Shown piece after piece: positions 1-8,629 of a stretch of DNA of 64,000 bases. The notes beneath the pieces were generated by a model. The model was not told the DNA's origin and made no database searches. It saw only the letters and a program-made list of their open reading frames with translations. Numbering within the stretch: position 1 is the first letter of the stretch; every line of letters begins with the position of its first letter. The stretch is from positions 1-64,000 of the forward strand of contig JAKQNR010000052.1 of the NCBI GenBank assembly GCA_029565685.1. Direction: 5' to 3'. The position numbers and the translations under genes are program-made. Source of the stretch: a bacterium (lineage in GTDB: Bacteria; Zhuqueibacterota; Zhuqueibacteria; Residuimicrobiales; Residuimicrobiaceae).

Positions 1-1
1 G

Positions 2-67
2 AGGCGGCTCTTTGTTTCTCTGGATCAGATCGTGGCGCATTTGATCACCCCCTGGCTGCCGGTATGA
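2..67 (+). CDS. Possible 3' end of a gene entering from the left edge
   Basis: The second forward frame is open from the window edge to a TGA at 65-67 and encodes 21 residues ending in ITPWLPV, which reads like a natural protein C-terminus. Nothing else supports it, no family can be named, and the other frames are also short. The rest of the stretch up to the terminator near 312 is A+T-rich and shows no gene. Confidence 0.25.
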   Translation, partial: RRLFVSLDQIVAHLITPWLPV

Positions 68-311
68 TGATGAAAAGGAAATGGGCGCAGAAAGAGAACA
101 CGCAAAGCGGGTCTGGAGGTAAGGTCGAAATCCTGGGAGTATCAGATTAGGCGTGGCAGATGAAAGAAAACCCCGAAGAATAAAAAAAGCAAGAATAATC
201 GCTGCTTATAGATTATATCGCCAAATAGGCACAAAAGCAAGAATATTTTAACCTTTTTTGCAGTATTTTTGATGGCGTTTCCAGCAAGCTGAAAGAATGC
301 CGTAGGACCAT
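68..311. other. Intergenic stretch with no recognisable gene
   Basis: Between the possible gene end at 67 and the terminator at 312 the sequence becomes A+T-rich with many A and T runs, unlike the G+C-rich genes around it. A minus-strand open frame crosses it and the pump gene but has arginine- and histidine-rich low-complexity composition typical of an antisense shadow. I see no RNA gene or promoter that I can defend. Confidence 0.4.
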
Positions 312-347
312 AAAAAAAGGCAGCCGGTGCATCGGGCTGCCTTTTTA
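312..347 (-). terminator. Rho-independent terminator of the efflux operon
   Basis: An 8-bp stem (AGGCAGCC at 318-325 pairing with GGCTGCCT at 335-342) is flanked by an A tract at 312-318 and a T tract at 342-346. Read on the minus strand it lies just after the stop of the RND pump gene at 363 and ends in a run of seven U. The T tract on the other side means it could also stop plus-strand transcripts coming from the left. Confidence 0.85.
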
Positions 348-362
348 CAGTCAAAGGAAGAG

Positions 363-3300
363 CTATTTTTGTCTGCGGTGGATTTTTGATCCAAGATCGT
401 CCAAAATCGAATAGACCACCGGCACGATGAAAAGCGTCAGCAGGGTGGAGGTGATCAATCCGCCGATCACCGCCTGGCCCATGGGCGCGCGGAATTCGCT
501 GCCCTCGCCGAGGGCAAAGGCCACCGGGATCATGCCGAAGATCATGGCAAAGGTGGTCATCAGGATCGGCCGCAGCCGGATGGCGCCGGCCTGAATCAGC
601 GCTTGCGTGCGCGCGACGCCCTGCCGGCGCAGCTGATTGGCGTAATCGACCAGCAAAATTCCGTTCTTGGTCACCAGGCCCATCAGCATGATGATGCCGA
701 TCATCGACATCATCGACAGCGAGCTGCCCCACGCCAGCAGCGCCAGCACCGCGCCGATCAGCGACATGGGCAGCGCCAGCATGATCGAAAAGGGATGGAT
801 AAAGCTCTCGAACTGGGCGGCCAGTACGATATAGACAAAGATGATCGCCAGCGCCAAAGCCATCAGCATGTTGGCAAAGGTTTCCGACTGCATCTGGCCC
901 TGTCCAACCACGCCGATGGCATAGCCGGACGGCACCTCCATTTTGCGCGTCCGTTGCTGCACGGCCCCCAGCACCTGTCCCAGGGTTTTGCCGTAGGTGT
1001 TGGCCTCGACGCGGATCTCGCGTTGCCGGTCATATCGGTTGATCGTTGAGGGACCTGAGGCCGGCTGGATCTCGGCGACATTGCGGACCGGCACCATCAG
1101 CCGCTGACCATTGCCGATATCTTTGCCGCTCTTGATCAAGAGGTCGCCGACATTCTCCATCGAGGTGCGATCCTGCTTGTTCAGACGGACGCGCACGTCG
1201 AACTGCTCGTCGCCTTCTTGAAAGGTGCTGGCGACATAGCCGTCGACCATGGCGCGCGCGGTGGCGGCGATCAAGGCCACATTGGCGCCGAGATCCGCTG
1301 CCTTGTCGCGGTCGATGCGGATCCGCACTTCCGGTTTCGAGGTCTCGAGGCTGTTCTCCACATCCACTGCGCCGGGGGTTGCGCGAACGATCCGCTCGAC
1401 CTGATCGGCCAGCTTTTTCAATATAGTCAGATTTTCTCCACGCACGCTCAGGATCACCGGCTTTTGATTGCCGCCCATGCCTTGCTGAACCGTAAAACCG
1501 ATTTTAACGCCGGGGACGGTCTGCAGCTCGCTGCGCAATTCGCCGATGATCTGTTCCACTCCTTTGTCGCGTTGATTTTTTTTGACCAGTTTGGCAAAGA
1601 CGCTGGCTTTGGTCACCGGGTCTGTCCCAGCGCCGATGGTGGTCAACACCATGGTCACCTCTGGTCGTCGGTGCAAGGCTGTTTCGATTCGGCTGCAGAT
1701 CCGGCTGGTTTGCTCAAGCGAACTGCCGGGCGCAGCAGTGACCGTGACGGTCATCTGGCTCATGTCAAAACTGGGCATGAAGGCAGTGGCGAGAAAACGG
1801 ATGAGGAAGAGGCTGAAAAAGAAGGTCGCCATAGCGCCGAAAACCATGGTCTTGCGATGGTGGAGCGACCAAGCGATGGTTTTTTTGTATTTTTCGCTCA
1901 AGATCTCGAAGAAATGGTTGAACCAGTAAAGACCTCGGCGCAACGGCGAACCCGTATTGGTCAGTTCTTCATCCTCCTCCCGCAGCCAGCGTGAGGAGAG
2001 CATCGGCGTCAGGGTAAAGGCGACAAAGAGCGAGACCAGCACCGCCGCCGAGACGGTGATGCCGAACTGGTAAAAGAAACGGCCGGCGATGCCGGGCATA
2101 AAGGCTACGGGCACAAAGACCGCCACGATGGTAAAAGTAGTGGCCATGACCGCCAGACCGATTTCGGCGGTGGCCTTGCGCGCTGCCTCCATGGCGCTCT
2201 CACCCTTCATCAGATGGCGATAGATGTTTTCGATGACCACGATGGCATCGTCAATCAGCAACCCCACTGCCAGGGAAAGGGACAGGAGGGTGAGGATGTT
2301 CAAGGTGAATTTGAGCGCGTACATGATGATAAAGCTGGCGATGATCGAAGTCGGCAGAGCGATGGCGCTGATCAATGTCGGCCGGTGGTTGGCGAGAAAG
2401 AGGTAAACCACGATCACCGCCAGCAGTCCGCCGTAGATGATATCAAAAAGTACGTCGCGCACGGAATCGCGAATAAAGGTGCTTTTGTCGCGCACCGTGG
2501 CCAGCTGAACGTGGGCAGGCAGATCCTTCTGAATCGCGCCGATCTGTGCGGTGACGGCATCTGCCACTTGTACGGTATTGCTCCCCGACTGTTTGAGGAT
2601 GTTGAGGACCACAGCAGTCTTGCCATCGACGCGCGAAAGGCTGGTGCGCTCCTTGACCCCGTCCACCACCGTGGCGATCTCGGCGAGGTAGATGGGCTTG
2701 CCGCCGGGCGAAGCGACGATGACCTTGTCGAAATCGGCTACCTGGGTATATTTGCCGGTGGTGCGCAGTAGAATCTGGCGCTCGCCTTGAACCAGGTTGC
2801 CCGCCGGCACCTCTACATTGGCTGCGGCGATGGCCTGCACCACCTCCTGGATCGAGAGGTTGTAGGCTTGCAGCCGGCTGGCATCCACCTGCACCTCGAT
2901 CTCACGTTCGGCGCCGCCGACCAGATCGACGCGGCCGACTCCGGGCACGTTTTCGAGCCGTTTCTTGATCACATCCTTGGCAAAGGTGGTGAGCTCCTTA
3001 GCGCTCAGGCTCCCTGACAACGCGACGGTGTAGATCGGCGAGCTGGCGGGATCGAGGCGCTGAATGACCGGGTCTTCGATATCGTCCGGAAGATTGGCGC
3101 GGATCGCCGCGATCTTTTCACGCACCTCCTGAGCCGCCTGCTTACCGTCCACCTCCAGCTTGAACTGGATGATGACGATGGAGACATTCTCCTGAGAGAT
3201 CGACTGGATATGATCGAGCCCGCCGATGGTGTTGACCGCGTCCTCGATTTTTTTAGTGACATCGGTTTCGATCTGTTCCGGGCCGGCACCGGGCAAAACG

Positions 3301-3446
3301 GTCGTGGCCGTTACATAGGGGAAATCGACATCCGGGAATTGATCGATATTGAGTTTCTGATAGGAAAAAAGGCCCAGCACGAGCAGCGCCAGGATCATCA
3401 TGGTCGCAAAAACCGGGCGCTCAATAGAGACATCGGCTAATTTCAT
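363..3446 (-). CDS. RND-family multidrug efflux transporter, AcrB/MexB-like (HAE1)
   Basis: This is the inner-membrane proton-driven pump of a tripartite efflux system. The 1027 residues match the usual family length (about 1020-1050) and its layout: an N-terminal membrane helix, a large periplasmic porter region, helices 2-6, a second porter region and helices 8-12. The proton-relay aspartate pair is visible in GLLIDDAIVVIEN and the helix-10 lysine in GLVTKNGILLVDYA. The ATG at 3446 has a GGAG upstream. Eight bases separate it from the adaptor gene, so it is the last gene of the tetR-tolC-adaptor-pump operon, which ends at the hairpin near 312-347. The substrate cannot be told from sequence; hydrophobic toxic compounds are the usual cargo. 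Confidence 0.96.
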   Translation of the reverse strand: MKLADVSIERPVFATMMILALLVLGLFSYQKLNIDQFPDVDFPYVTATTVLPGAGPEQIETDVTKKIEDAVNTIGGLDHIQSISQENVSIVIIQFKLEVDGKQAAQEVREKIAAIRANLPDDIEDPVIQRLDPASSPIYTVALSGSLSAKELTTFAKDVIKKRLENVPGVGRVDLVGGAEREIEVQVDASRLQAYNLSIQEVVQAIAAANVEVPAGNLVQGERQILLRTTGKYTQVADFDKVIVASPGGKPIYLAEIATVVDGVKERTSLSRVDGKTAVVLNILKQSGSNTVQVADAVTAQIGAIQKDLPAHVQLATVRDKSTFIRDSVRDVLFDIIYGGLLAVIVVYLFLANHRPTLISAIALPTSIIASFIIMYALKFTLNILTLLSLSLAVGLLIDDAIVVIENIYRHLMKGESAMEAARKATAEIGLAVMATTFTIVAVFVPVAFMPGIAGRFFYQFGITVSAAVLVSLFVAFTLTPMLSSRWLREEDEELTNTGSPLRRGLYWFNHFFEILSEKYKKTIAWSLHHRKTMVFGAMATFFFSLFLIRFLATAFMPSFDMSQMTVTVTAAPGSSLEQTSRICSRIETALHRRPEVTMVLTTIGAGTDPVTKASVFAKLVKKNQRDKGVEQIIGELRSELQTVPGVKIGFTVQQGMGGNQKPVILSVRGENLTILKKLADQVERIVRATPGAVDVENSLETSKPEVRIRIDRDKAADLGANVALIAATARAMVDGYVASTFQEGDEQFDVRVRLNKQDRTSMENVGDLLIKSGKDIGNGQRLMVPVRNVAEIQPASGPSTINRYDRQREIRVEANTYGKTLGQVLGAVQQRTRKMEVPSGYAIGVVGQGQMQSETFANMLMALALAIIFVYIVLAAQFESFIHPFSIMLALPMSLIGAVLALLAWGSSLSMMSMIGIIMLMGLVTKNGILLVDYANQLRRQGVARTQALIQAGAIRLRPILMTTFAMIFGMIPVAFALGEGSEFRAPMGQAVIGGLITSTLLTLFIVPVVYSILDDLGSKIHRRQK

Positions 3447-3454
3447 CGAAAGGT

Positions 3455-4549
3455 CTACTCCTTTTTATCGGCAGCTTGTCCATGGAGCGCAGGGGCAACG
3501 GCGACCAAGCTGCTGTCGCGCAGATTGGTCGCCCCGGTGGTGACAACCCGTTCCTGATCCTGCAATCCCTGGAGGATCTCCACGTGCGATCCATCCGAGA
3601 TGCCCGTGACAACGGGCTGGGAAATGGCGCGGCCGTCAACCACTTTGTACACTTTGCTGGTCAGACCGTCGCTGAGAATCGCCGCAGCCGGAACGACCAG
3701 GGCGTTGTCACGCGGCGATATTCTGACCATCACCTTGCAGAACATCCCCGGCCGGTACCATTGATCCGCTGTGTTGGGGAAAAGGGCTTTGATTTCAAAG
3801 GAGCGCGAGCGCACATCGGCCGAACGCGAGATCTGCACGACTCTGCCCTGCACCCGCCGCGCCGATCCGCCCTCGGACTGGATTTCAACGCTCTGGCCCG
3901 GGGTGATCTGCATGACATCCGCCTCGTTGATGCTGAAAATGACCTTCATTCGATGGATATCAGCCACGGTCGCCAGCACCGCACCCGGCTGCGAGAGATC
4001 GCCGAGATTGACATTGAGGGCGGTGATGACCCCGGAGATGGGGGAGACCAGCTCGACCGCGCTGCGCGCCGCTTCAAAGTTGGCCTTGGCCACATCAAAG
4101 GCGGTTTGCGTAGCGTCAAGAAGCTGTTGCGAGATCGCCCCTTCAGCCAGCAGCGCCTTCATTCGTTCCAGGTTTTTTCCCGCATTCTTATAATTGGCCT
4201 CTGCCTGAAAATACTGCGAGGTGGCGCCGCTCTTGTCCAGGGAGATGATCGTCCGTCCCTTGGCCACGGACTGGCCCACGCTGCTGTGGATCGCCGTAAC
4301 CCGCTCTGAAATCTTGGCCACAATATTGGCCTGGGCTTCGCCCTCGAGCGAGCCGATATAGCTCTTGGTCACCGCCAGCGCCTGACGTTCGACCAGGGCG
4401 GTCTCCACCGGCACCACTTCGGCGCCGGCGTTCATGGTTGTCGCCTCGGCTTTTTGCTTCGCCGGGCCGCAGCCCAGAACCAAGCTCAGTGCAGTGACCG
4501 CCAGAGCAGCTAACAGCCCATGTCCTAATACCGGTGTGCTTTTCATCAT
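3455..4549 (-). CDS. RND efflux periplasmic adaptor (membrane fusion) lipoprotein
   Basis: This protein bridges the RND pump and the outer-membrane channel. I chose the ATG at 4549 (or the adjacent one at 4546), which has GGAG eight bases upstream; the longer open frame to 4606 adds a non-signal-like leader. The N-terminus is hydrophobic and ends in a lipobox-like LVLGC, so the protein is probably anchored as a lipoprotein. After it come the biotinyl-lipoyl half-motifs (VTAIHSSVGQSVAKG and SPISGVITALNVNLGDLSQPG) flanking an alpha-hairpin, then a beta-barrel and a membrane-proximal domain ending in GATNLRDSSLVA. Its neighbours are tolC upstream and the pump downstream, with spacing of 34 and 8 bases. 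Confidence 0.94.
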   Translation of the reverse strand: MMKSTPVLGHGLLAALAVTALSLVLGCGPAKQKAEATTMNAGAEVVPVETALVERQALAVTKSYIGSLEGEAQANIVAKISERVTAIHSSVGQSVAKGRTIISLDKSGATSQYFQAEANYKNAGKNLERMKALLAEGAISQQLLDATQTAFDVAKANFEAARSAVELVSPISGVITALNVNLGDLSQPGAVLATVADIHRMKVIFSINEADVMQITPGQSVEIQSEGGSARRVQGRVVQISRSADVRSRSFEIKALFPNTADQWYRPGMFCKVMVRISPRDNALVVPAAAILSDGLTSKVYKVVDGRAISQPVVTGISDGSHVEILQGLQDQERVVTTGATNLRDSSLVAVAPALHGQAADKKE

Positions 4550-4583
4550 TTGAACTCCGCTTGATTTCCTGTTAATGAATGGA

Positions 4584-5945
4584 TCAACGGCTGGTCCCGG
4601 TGGCATACTCCCATTCTGTTTTGCTGACCAGATAATCGTAAAGTGCCTGGGCGTAATTGGTCTGACTGCGGGTCATCGCCACCTGGGCGTCCAATAACTC
4701 CAGCTGTGTGCCCACGCCGCTTTTAAAACGGGTCTGAGCAATGCGCACCGCCTTTTGCGCTTGCTCGATATTCTTCTCTTGCCCGCTCATACGCTTACGG
4801 GCTTCCATCATGCGCAGTGCGCCGGCCTGGATCTGCACTTTAAGTCCTTCCTCCACCTTGAGCCGAGTGTAGTGTACCTTGTTGCGCTCCACCTTGGCCT
4901 GTTGTACGCGGTTCCGCGTACGGAAACCGTCAAAGAGCGGACAGGAGAGCGACACGCCCGCGTTGATCGTGTTGGCCCAGAGGTAATGGTTGAATTTGAA
5001 GGTGTTGTCCTGCGATTGCCAGATGTAGCTGCCGATGCCATAGAGGGTGGGATAGGCGCCCGCCTTCTCGATGGCAATATTCTTGTCGAGCATTTGCTCC
5101 TGCAACGCCAGTTGTTTGATCGTCGGATTGACCGCCAGGGCTTGCGCCTCGGCCTGCTGTGCGACCTCTGCGGGCAGCTCTGTAAAAGTCATTTCGCCCT
5201 CGATGACTACCGGCTGATCCAGGGGGAGCGCCAGGAGATTCTTGAGGGCGTTCACCGCCAGTTGGTAGGTGTTTTCCGCCGAGATCAGCATCGGTTCGGT
5301 ATTGGCCAGCTGCACCTCGGCGCGCAACAGATCGTACTCCGCCGCTGCGCCCACGCGATACTGCGCCTTCACATTCTGATAGTTTGCCTGAATGACCTCC
5401 AAACCCTGGCGATTGACCTCAACCAGCTTTTTCGCCAGCAGAACTTGATAAAAGGCTTTGCGGGTGTCGCGGATCACTCCCTGCTGCGCTGCGGTATAGG
5501 ATTCCTTTGCCAACTCGCGATACGTTTTAGCGATCTGCAGGGCGACGCCCACTTTACGGCTGTAGAGGGCTTGAGAGAGCTGCAGCGCGCCGGAATAGGC
5601 GTTGTTGGAGCCGATCTCGAACAACAGCGTCCTGTCAGTCGGGTTGATGGCATTGCCTGGGGGCAGGAACATCACCTGCTTTTTGAGATAACGCATATAC
5701 TGCCCGGCGACGGTGAGCTGTGGATAGGCTCCTGATTTGGCCTCGCCGACCTGGGCGTCCGCTTTGACCCGTTCTTCTCCAGCGATCAGGAGGTCGCGGT
5801 TCTGCTGCAAGGCCATGGCGATGGCTGTGTCCATGCTCAGCACCAGAGGCTCCTGCGCGGCTGGATCGGCTGCAGCCGGAGCTGCCCAGGCACGGCAAAA
5901 GAGAGCGAAAGACAGCAGAACGTATGAAATTCGAATCCTTGACAT
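4584..5945 (-). CDS. TolC-family outer-membrane efflux protein
   Basis: This is the trimeric outer-membrane channel of the tripartite pump. Starting from the ATG at 5945 (AAAGGA upstream) it is 453 residues with a signal peptide (RISYVLLSFALFCRAWAAPAAA) and the duplicated outer-membrane efflux repeats: long amphipathic helices with AxxxAxxxLxxA patterns, such as residues around SMDTAIAMALQQNRDLL and the C-terminal FKSGVGTQLELLDAQVAMTRSQTNYAQALYDYLVSK region, which is strongly conserved in the family. It lies between tetR (7-base gap) and the adaptor gene. Nothing unusual is visible. Confidence 0.94.
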   Translation of the reverse strand: MSRIRISYVLLSFALFCRAWAAPAAADPAAQEPLVLSMDTAIAMALQQNRDLLIAGEERVKADAQVGEAKSGAYPQLTVAGQYMRYLKKQVMFLPPGNAINPTDRTLLFEIGSNNAYSGALQLSQALYSRKVGVALQIAKTYRELAKESYTAAQQGVIRDTRKAFYQVLLAKKLVEVNRQGLEVIQANYQNVKAQYRVGAAAEYDLLRAEVQLANTEPMLISAENTYQLAVNALKNLLALPLDQPVVIEGEMTFTELPAEVAQQAEAQALAVNPTIKQLALQEQMLDKNIAIEKAGAYPTLYGIGSYIWQSQDNTFKFNHYLWANTINAGVSLSCPLFDGFRTRNRVQQAKVERNKVHYTRLKVEEGLKVQIQAGALRMMEARKRMSGQEKNIEQAQKAVRIAQTRFKSGVGTQLELLDAQVAMTRSQTNYAQALYDYLVSKTEWEYATGTSR

Positions 5946-5952
5946 GCTCAAT

Positions 5953-6594
5953 TTATCCTTTATGAGGTTTTCCGATTCCGTCAAAAAAAATGGTGGTGAT
6001 CATTTTAGCGGCCTGTTCGATCTCCTCCTCAGGCATCGATTGCAGAGGTCCAAACCGGCTCATGTTATAGGTGCGCACCAGCCCCTCGAAGAGGATGGCC
6101 AGTTTCAGAGGGTCGTAGGCACAGCCGCCTTGCTGCTCCTGCTCCATTCGCACCGGAATGCTGATGGCGTGCCAGATATTTCTCATGACCGAAGAAAAGC
6201 GAGCCAGATAGGGTCTCACTTTCTCCCGGCTGATCTGATGGATTCGGTGCATGACCAGAGCGATCAACTTGACATTGTCGCACGAATAGTGAATCATTGT
6301 GCTGGCGTAGGTCGTCAGACGCTGACGCCCCGGTCCCTCGCCCTCGATGAGCGTTCTGCGGGCGATCTCCTCCATCTCGCCGATGAGCTGATCGAAAATG
6401 GCGAGGAAGAGATCCTCCTTGGAGGCGAAATAGTTATAGATCGTACCCTTGCCGAATTCGGCGTGGTGGGCGATCTCCTCCAAGGTGGTCTCGTGATAGC
6501 CTTGGCGAAGGAAAAGCTCGCGCGCCGCTGCGACGATCTCCTGCTGCCTGGCCAGCTTTTCACGTTCCTTGCGGCTTAACGGGCGATTGGACAT
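5953..6594 (-). CDS. TetR/AcrR-family transcriptional regulator of the efflux operon
   Basis: The protein is 213 residues from the ATG at 6594, which has GAAGGG about 8 bases upstream. The N-terminal TetR helix-turn-helix is clear (IVAAARELFLRQGYHETTLEEIAHHAEFGKGTIYNYFASKEDLF), and the C-terminal ligand domain is variable as usual. It is the first gene of the operon it probably represses. A perfect 16-bp palindrome at 6618-6633, just upstream of the start, is the likely operator, so autoregulation is expected. An in-frame ATG at 6633 lies inside this palindrome and is unlikely to be the true start. Confidence 0.93.
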   Translation of the reverse strand: MSNRPLSRKEREKLARQQEIVAAARELFLRQGYHETTLEEIAHHAEFGKGTIYNYFASKEDLFLAIFDQLIGEMEEIARRTLIEGEGPGRQRLTTYASTMIHYSCDNVKLIALVMHRIHQISREKVRPYLARFSSVMRNIWHAISIPVRMEQEQQGGCAYDPLKLAILFEGLVRTYNMSRFGPLQSMPEEEIEQAAKMITTIFFDGIGKPHKG

Positions 6595-6617
6595 TATTTG
6601 ACCCTTCGGTTTTATAT

Positions 6618-6652
6618 ATGACTTATAAGTCATTTTTTGAATAACAAGTCAT
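6618..6652. promoter_or_regulatory. Candidate TetR operator: perfect palindrome plus an extra half-site
   Basis: Positions 6618-6633 read ATGACTTATAAGTCAT, a perfect 16-bp palindrome. A further half-site, AAGTCAT, occurs at 6646-6652. TGACT/AGTCA-type dyads are common targets of TetR regulators of RND pumps. A TATAAG on the minus strand lies inside the dyad and could be part of a -10 element, so binding would block transcription of tetR and the pump genes. No experiment supports this. Confidence 0.6.
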
Positions 6653-7170
6653 AATTTAATAATCTCTCCGGATAAATGCAAGAAGTTTTTCTCGAAGTGA
6701 GTCTTTTTTTATGTTTCAGCAATAGGAATGAAAGGCAGGAAATGCGCCGGGGCGCCAAACCGGCGGGCGCAGGGTCTGAAAGATGTTTTCCCGTATTCGC
6801 TTTTTTGCCGTCGTCTGCCGAGTAAATTGGCGCACAGCCAGAGACAACCATCAGGGCAAACTCGGGCTGTCCGGCGCTTCACCGTACATCCTTTTTTATT
6901 CATTCCAGGTCGGATCAGCGCAGTTATCGCGGCAAAATTATTTAATTAATTCTTTGAAGTTGTTAAAAATTTTTGTAATTCTATAGGAACCATTTTTTTC
7001 AGTCGATTTTCCTAGCGAGGCCGCTCGAACGAAGCACAATCGTTTTCCTGTTCTAGATTGTCCTGTCATTCCATGATCACCCGTATGACATTTTTTGCGC
7101 GTACGAACCGAGACAGAGGTCGAGCACTCTGCTGCAGGAGAAATATTCATGCACTGCAGAAAGGAATGCA
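6653..7170. other. Intergenic region between the divergent efflux operon and the BNR gene
   Basis: About 520 bases hold the divergent control region. The part at 6900-7000 is A+T-rich. A possible plus-strand promoter is TTGTTA at 6960-6965, 16 bases, then TATAGG at 6982-6987, about 180 bases before the BNR gene. Small overlapping frames here lack ribosome binding sites and family resemblance. Confidence 0.35.
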
Positions 7171-8463
7171 ATGAACAGAATTCTGCTGATGCAGGCCGGG
7201 GCCATCGCCCTGATGGCTTTTTCCATTCAGGCGCAATGGATGCCTGTGTCGACCGGTTTGCCGATGAACTGGCAGACCGGCATGGCGCTGGATACGGCGG
7301 ACAGCCTGGGCGTGGTCATTGCGACCTCTGAGGCCGTCGATCTGTCGAGCGACGGCGGCAAAACCTGGAGAAGAATTTGGGACCCGTCGGTCGCCGGATT
7401 CGAACGGCTCGTTATCGATATCTCCATGGTGGACAAGGATCATATCTGGGCCGGGGATGGCCGCGGCCGGATCTGGGCGACCGGCAACGGCGGCCGCCAG
7501 TGGTCCGTGCAATTTTTTGATTCTACGGTTGCCAATTTTATCAATTACATTCATTTCTTCGATTTGCAGCACGGCGTGGCCATGGGTGATGGATTCGATA
7601 ATATCGCCGCCATCCTTCGCACCGAAGACGGCGGTGCAACTTGGCACTCGATGAACACACAGGCCTTCGGCGCTGCATCCGGCGATGTATGGCGCAGGAT
7701 CGATTTTGTCACCACCAGCTGCGGTTATTTTTTTGCTTCGGGCTTGAATCCACAACGGCTTCGCCGCACGGACGATCAGGGCGCAAGTTGGAGTCAGACC
7801 CCTGCGCAGCTGCCCTATGTGCAGGCGCTCAAGTTTTATGACCGGAATATCGGACTGGCGGTTGCAGGCGCCGGCCGCATCTTTCGTACGCTGGATGCCG
7901 CCACCTCCTGGCAAGAGTTCCCGTCTCCTCACAGCGGATGGGGGAACGATATTGAATTCTCCCCGTTCGGTCCGGCTTGGGTGTGGATGACGGACAATAA
8001 GAAAATTTTCTTCAGCAGCGATACAGGCAGGAGCTGGTCCCTGCAAGGGGATTCGGGCGGCAGAGACATCGGATTTTCTTCATCCGGCTGCGGCTGGCTG
8101 TTGGGAGACATTGGAACGCTTTTATGCGGGACCTACCAGAACAACAGCTATATGCGGGTGCAACGCAGCAGCGCCGATGCTCAAGCGTTCGAACTGGGAC
8201 AAAATGTTCCCAATCCCTTTAATGGGTCTACCACGATTTCCGTCTCGTGCCCTCAGCCCAGCCGAGTGCGCATCACGGTCTATACGTTGCTTGGCCGAAT
8301 GATCGCAACACTCATGGATCAGGATGTGGCAGCCGGAGTGCATGTGACCCGCTGGGATGCTGACATCGCCCCTGGCATCTATTTTTATCGCATGGAGGCG
8401 GTGCCGTTGACCGCTCCGCAGAGCCGGTACTCGAGCGTGAAGCGGATGCTTCTGGTCAAATAG
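7171..8463 (+). CDS. Secreted BNR/Ycf48-like repeat protein with FlgD/T9SS-like C-terminal domain
   Basis: The 430-residue protein starts at an ATG preceded by AAGGA and has a signal peptide (IALMAFSIQAQ). The body carries repeated sialidase/BNR-type motifs with the S-x-D-x-G-x-T-W pattern (SSDGGKTWRRI, TEDGGATWHSM, TDDQGASWSQ, SSDTGRSWSLQ), predicting a beta-propeller similar to photosystem II assembly factor Ycf48. The last 80 residues start with ELGQNVPNPFNGSTTI and run through VRITVYTLLG to PGIYFYRMEA, the typical FlgD-like/Por secretion C-terminal domain of secreted proteins in Bacteroidota, Calditrichota and KSB1. No catalytic role can be assigned; surface attachment or export by a type IX-like route is inferred. 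Confidence 0.82.
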   Translation: MNRILLMQAGAIALMAFSIQAQWMPVSTGLPMNWQTGMALDTADSLGVVIATSEAVDLSSDGGKTWRRIWDPSVAGFERLVIDISMVDKDHIWAGDGRGRIWATGNGGRQWSVQFFDSTVANFINYIHFFDLQHGVAMGDGFDNIAAILRTEDGGATWHSMNTQAFGAASGDVWRRIDFVTTSCGYFFASGLNPQRLRRTDDQGASWSQTPAQLPYVQALKFYDRNIGLAVAGAGRIFRTLDAATSWQEFPSPHSGWGNDIEFSPFGPAWVWMTDNKKIFFSSDTGRSWSLQGDSGGRDIGFSSSGCGWLLGDIGTLLCGTYQNNSYMRVQRSSADAQAFELGQNVPNPFNGSTTISVSCPQPSRVRITVYTLLGRMIATLMDQDVAAGVHVTRWDADIAPGIYFYRMEAVPLTAPQSRYSSVKRMLLVK

Positions 8464-8495
8464 CTGAGCAACAAGGTTAAATCAACTGCAGTGCA

Positions 8496-8539
8496 GGAGC
8501 GGATGCAGAGCCGGTGATCCTGCCGGTTCGATCCGCTCC
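8496..8539. repeat. Long intergenic stem-loop
   Basis: GGAGCGGAT at 8496-8504 pairs perfectly with ATCCGCTCC at 8531-8539, and an inner stem GAGCCGG (8508-8514) pairs with CCGGTTC (8523-8529) with one G-U pair. The loop is 8 bases. There is no T tract, so it is not a classical terminator; it may protect the 3' end of the BNR mRNA or end transcription in a factor-dependent way. Confidence 0.6.
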
Positions 8540-8629
8540 GCCCGTTCGTCTTCGGTGTACAACATGTCATCAGCCGGGGAGCTGAGCCTGGACCGGTTTA
8601 CGGCCAGGGCGGGCCGCCAAGGAGGCTTT

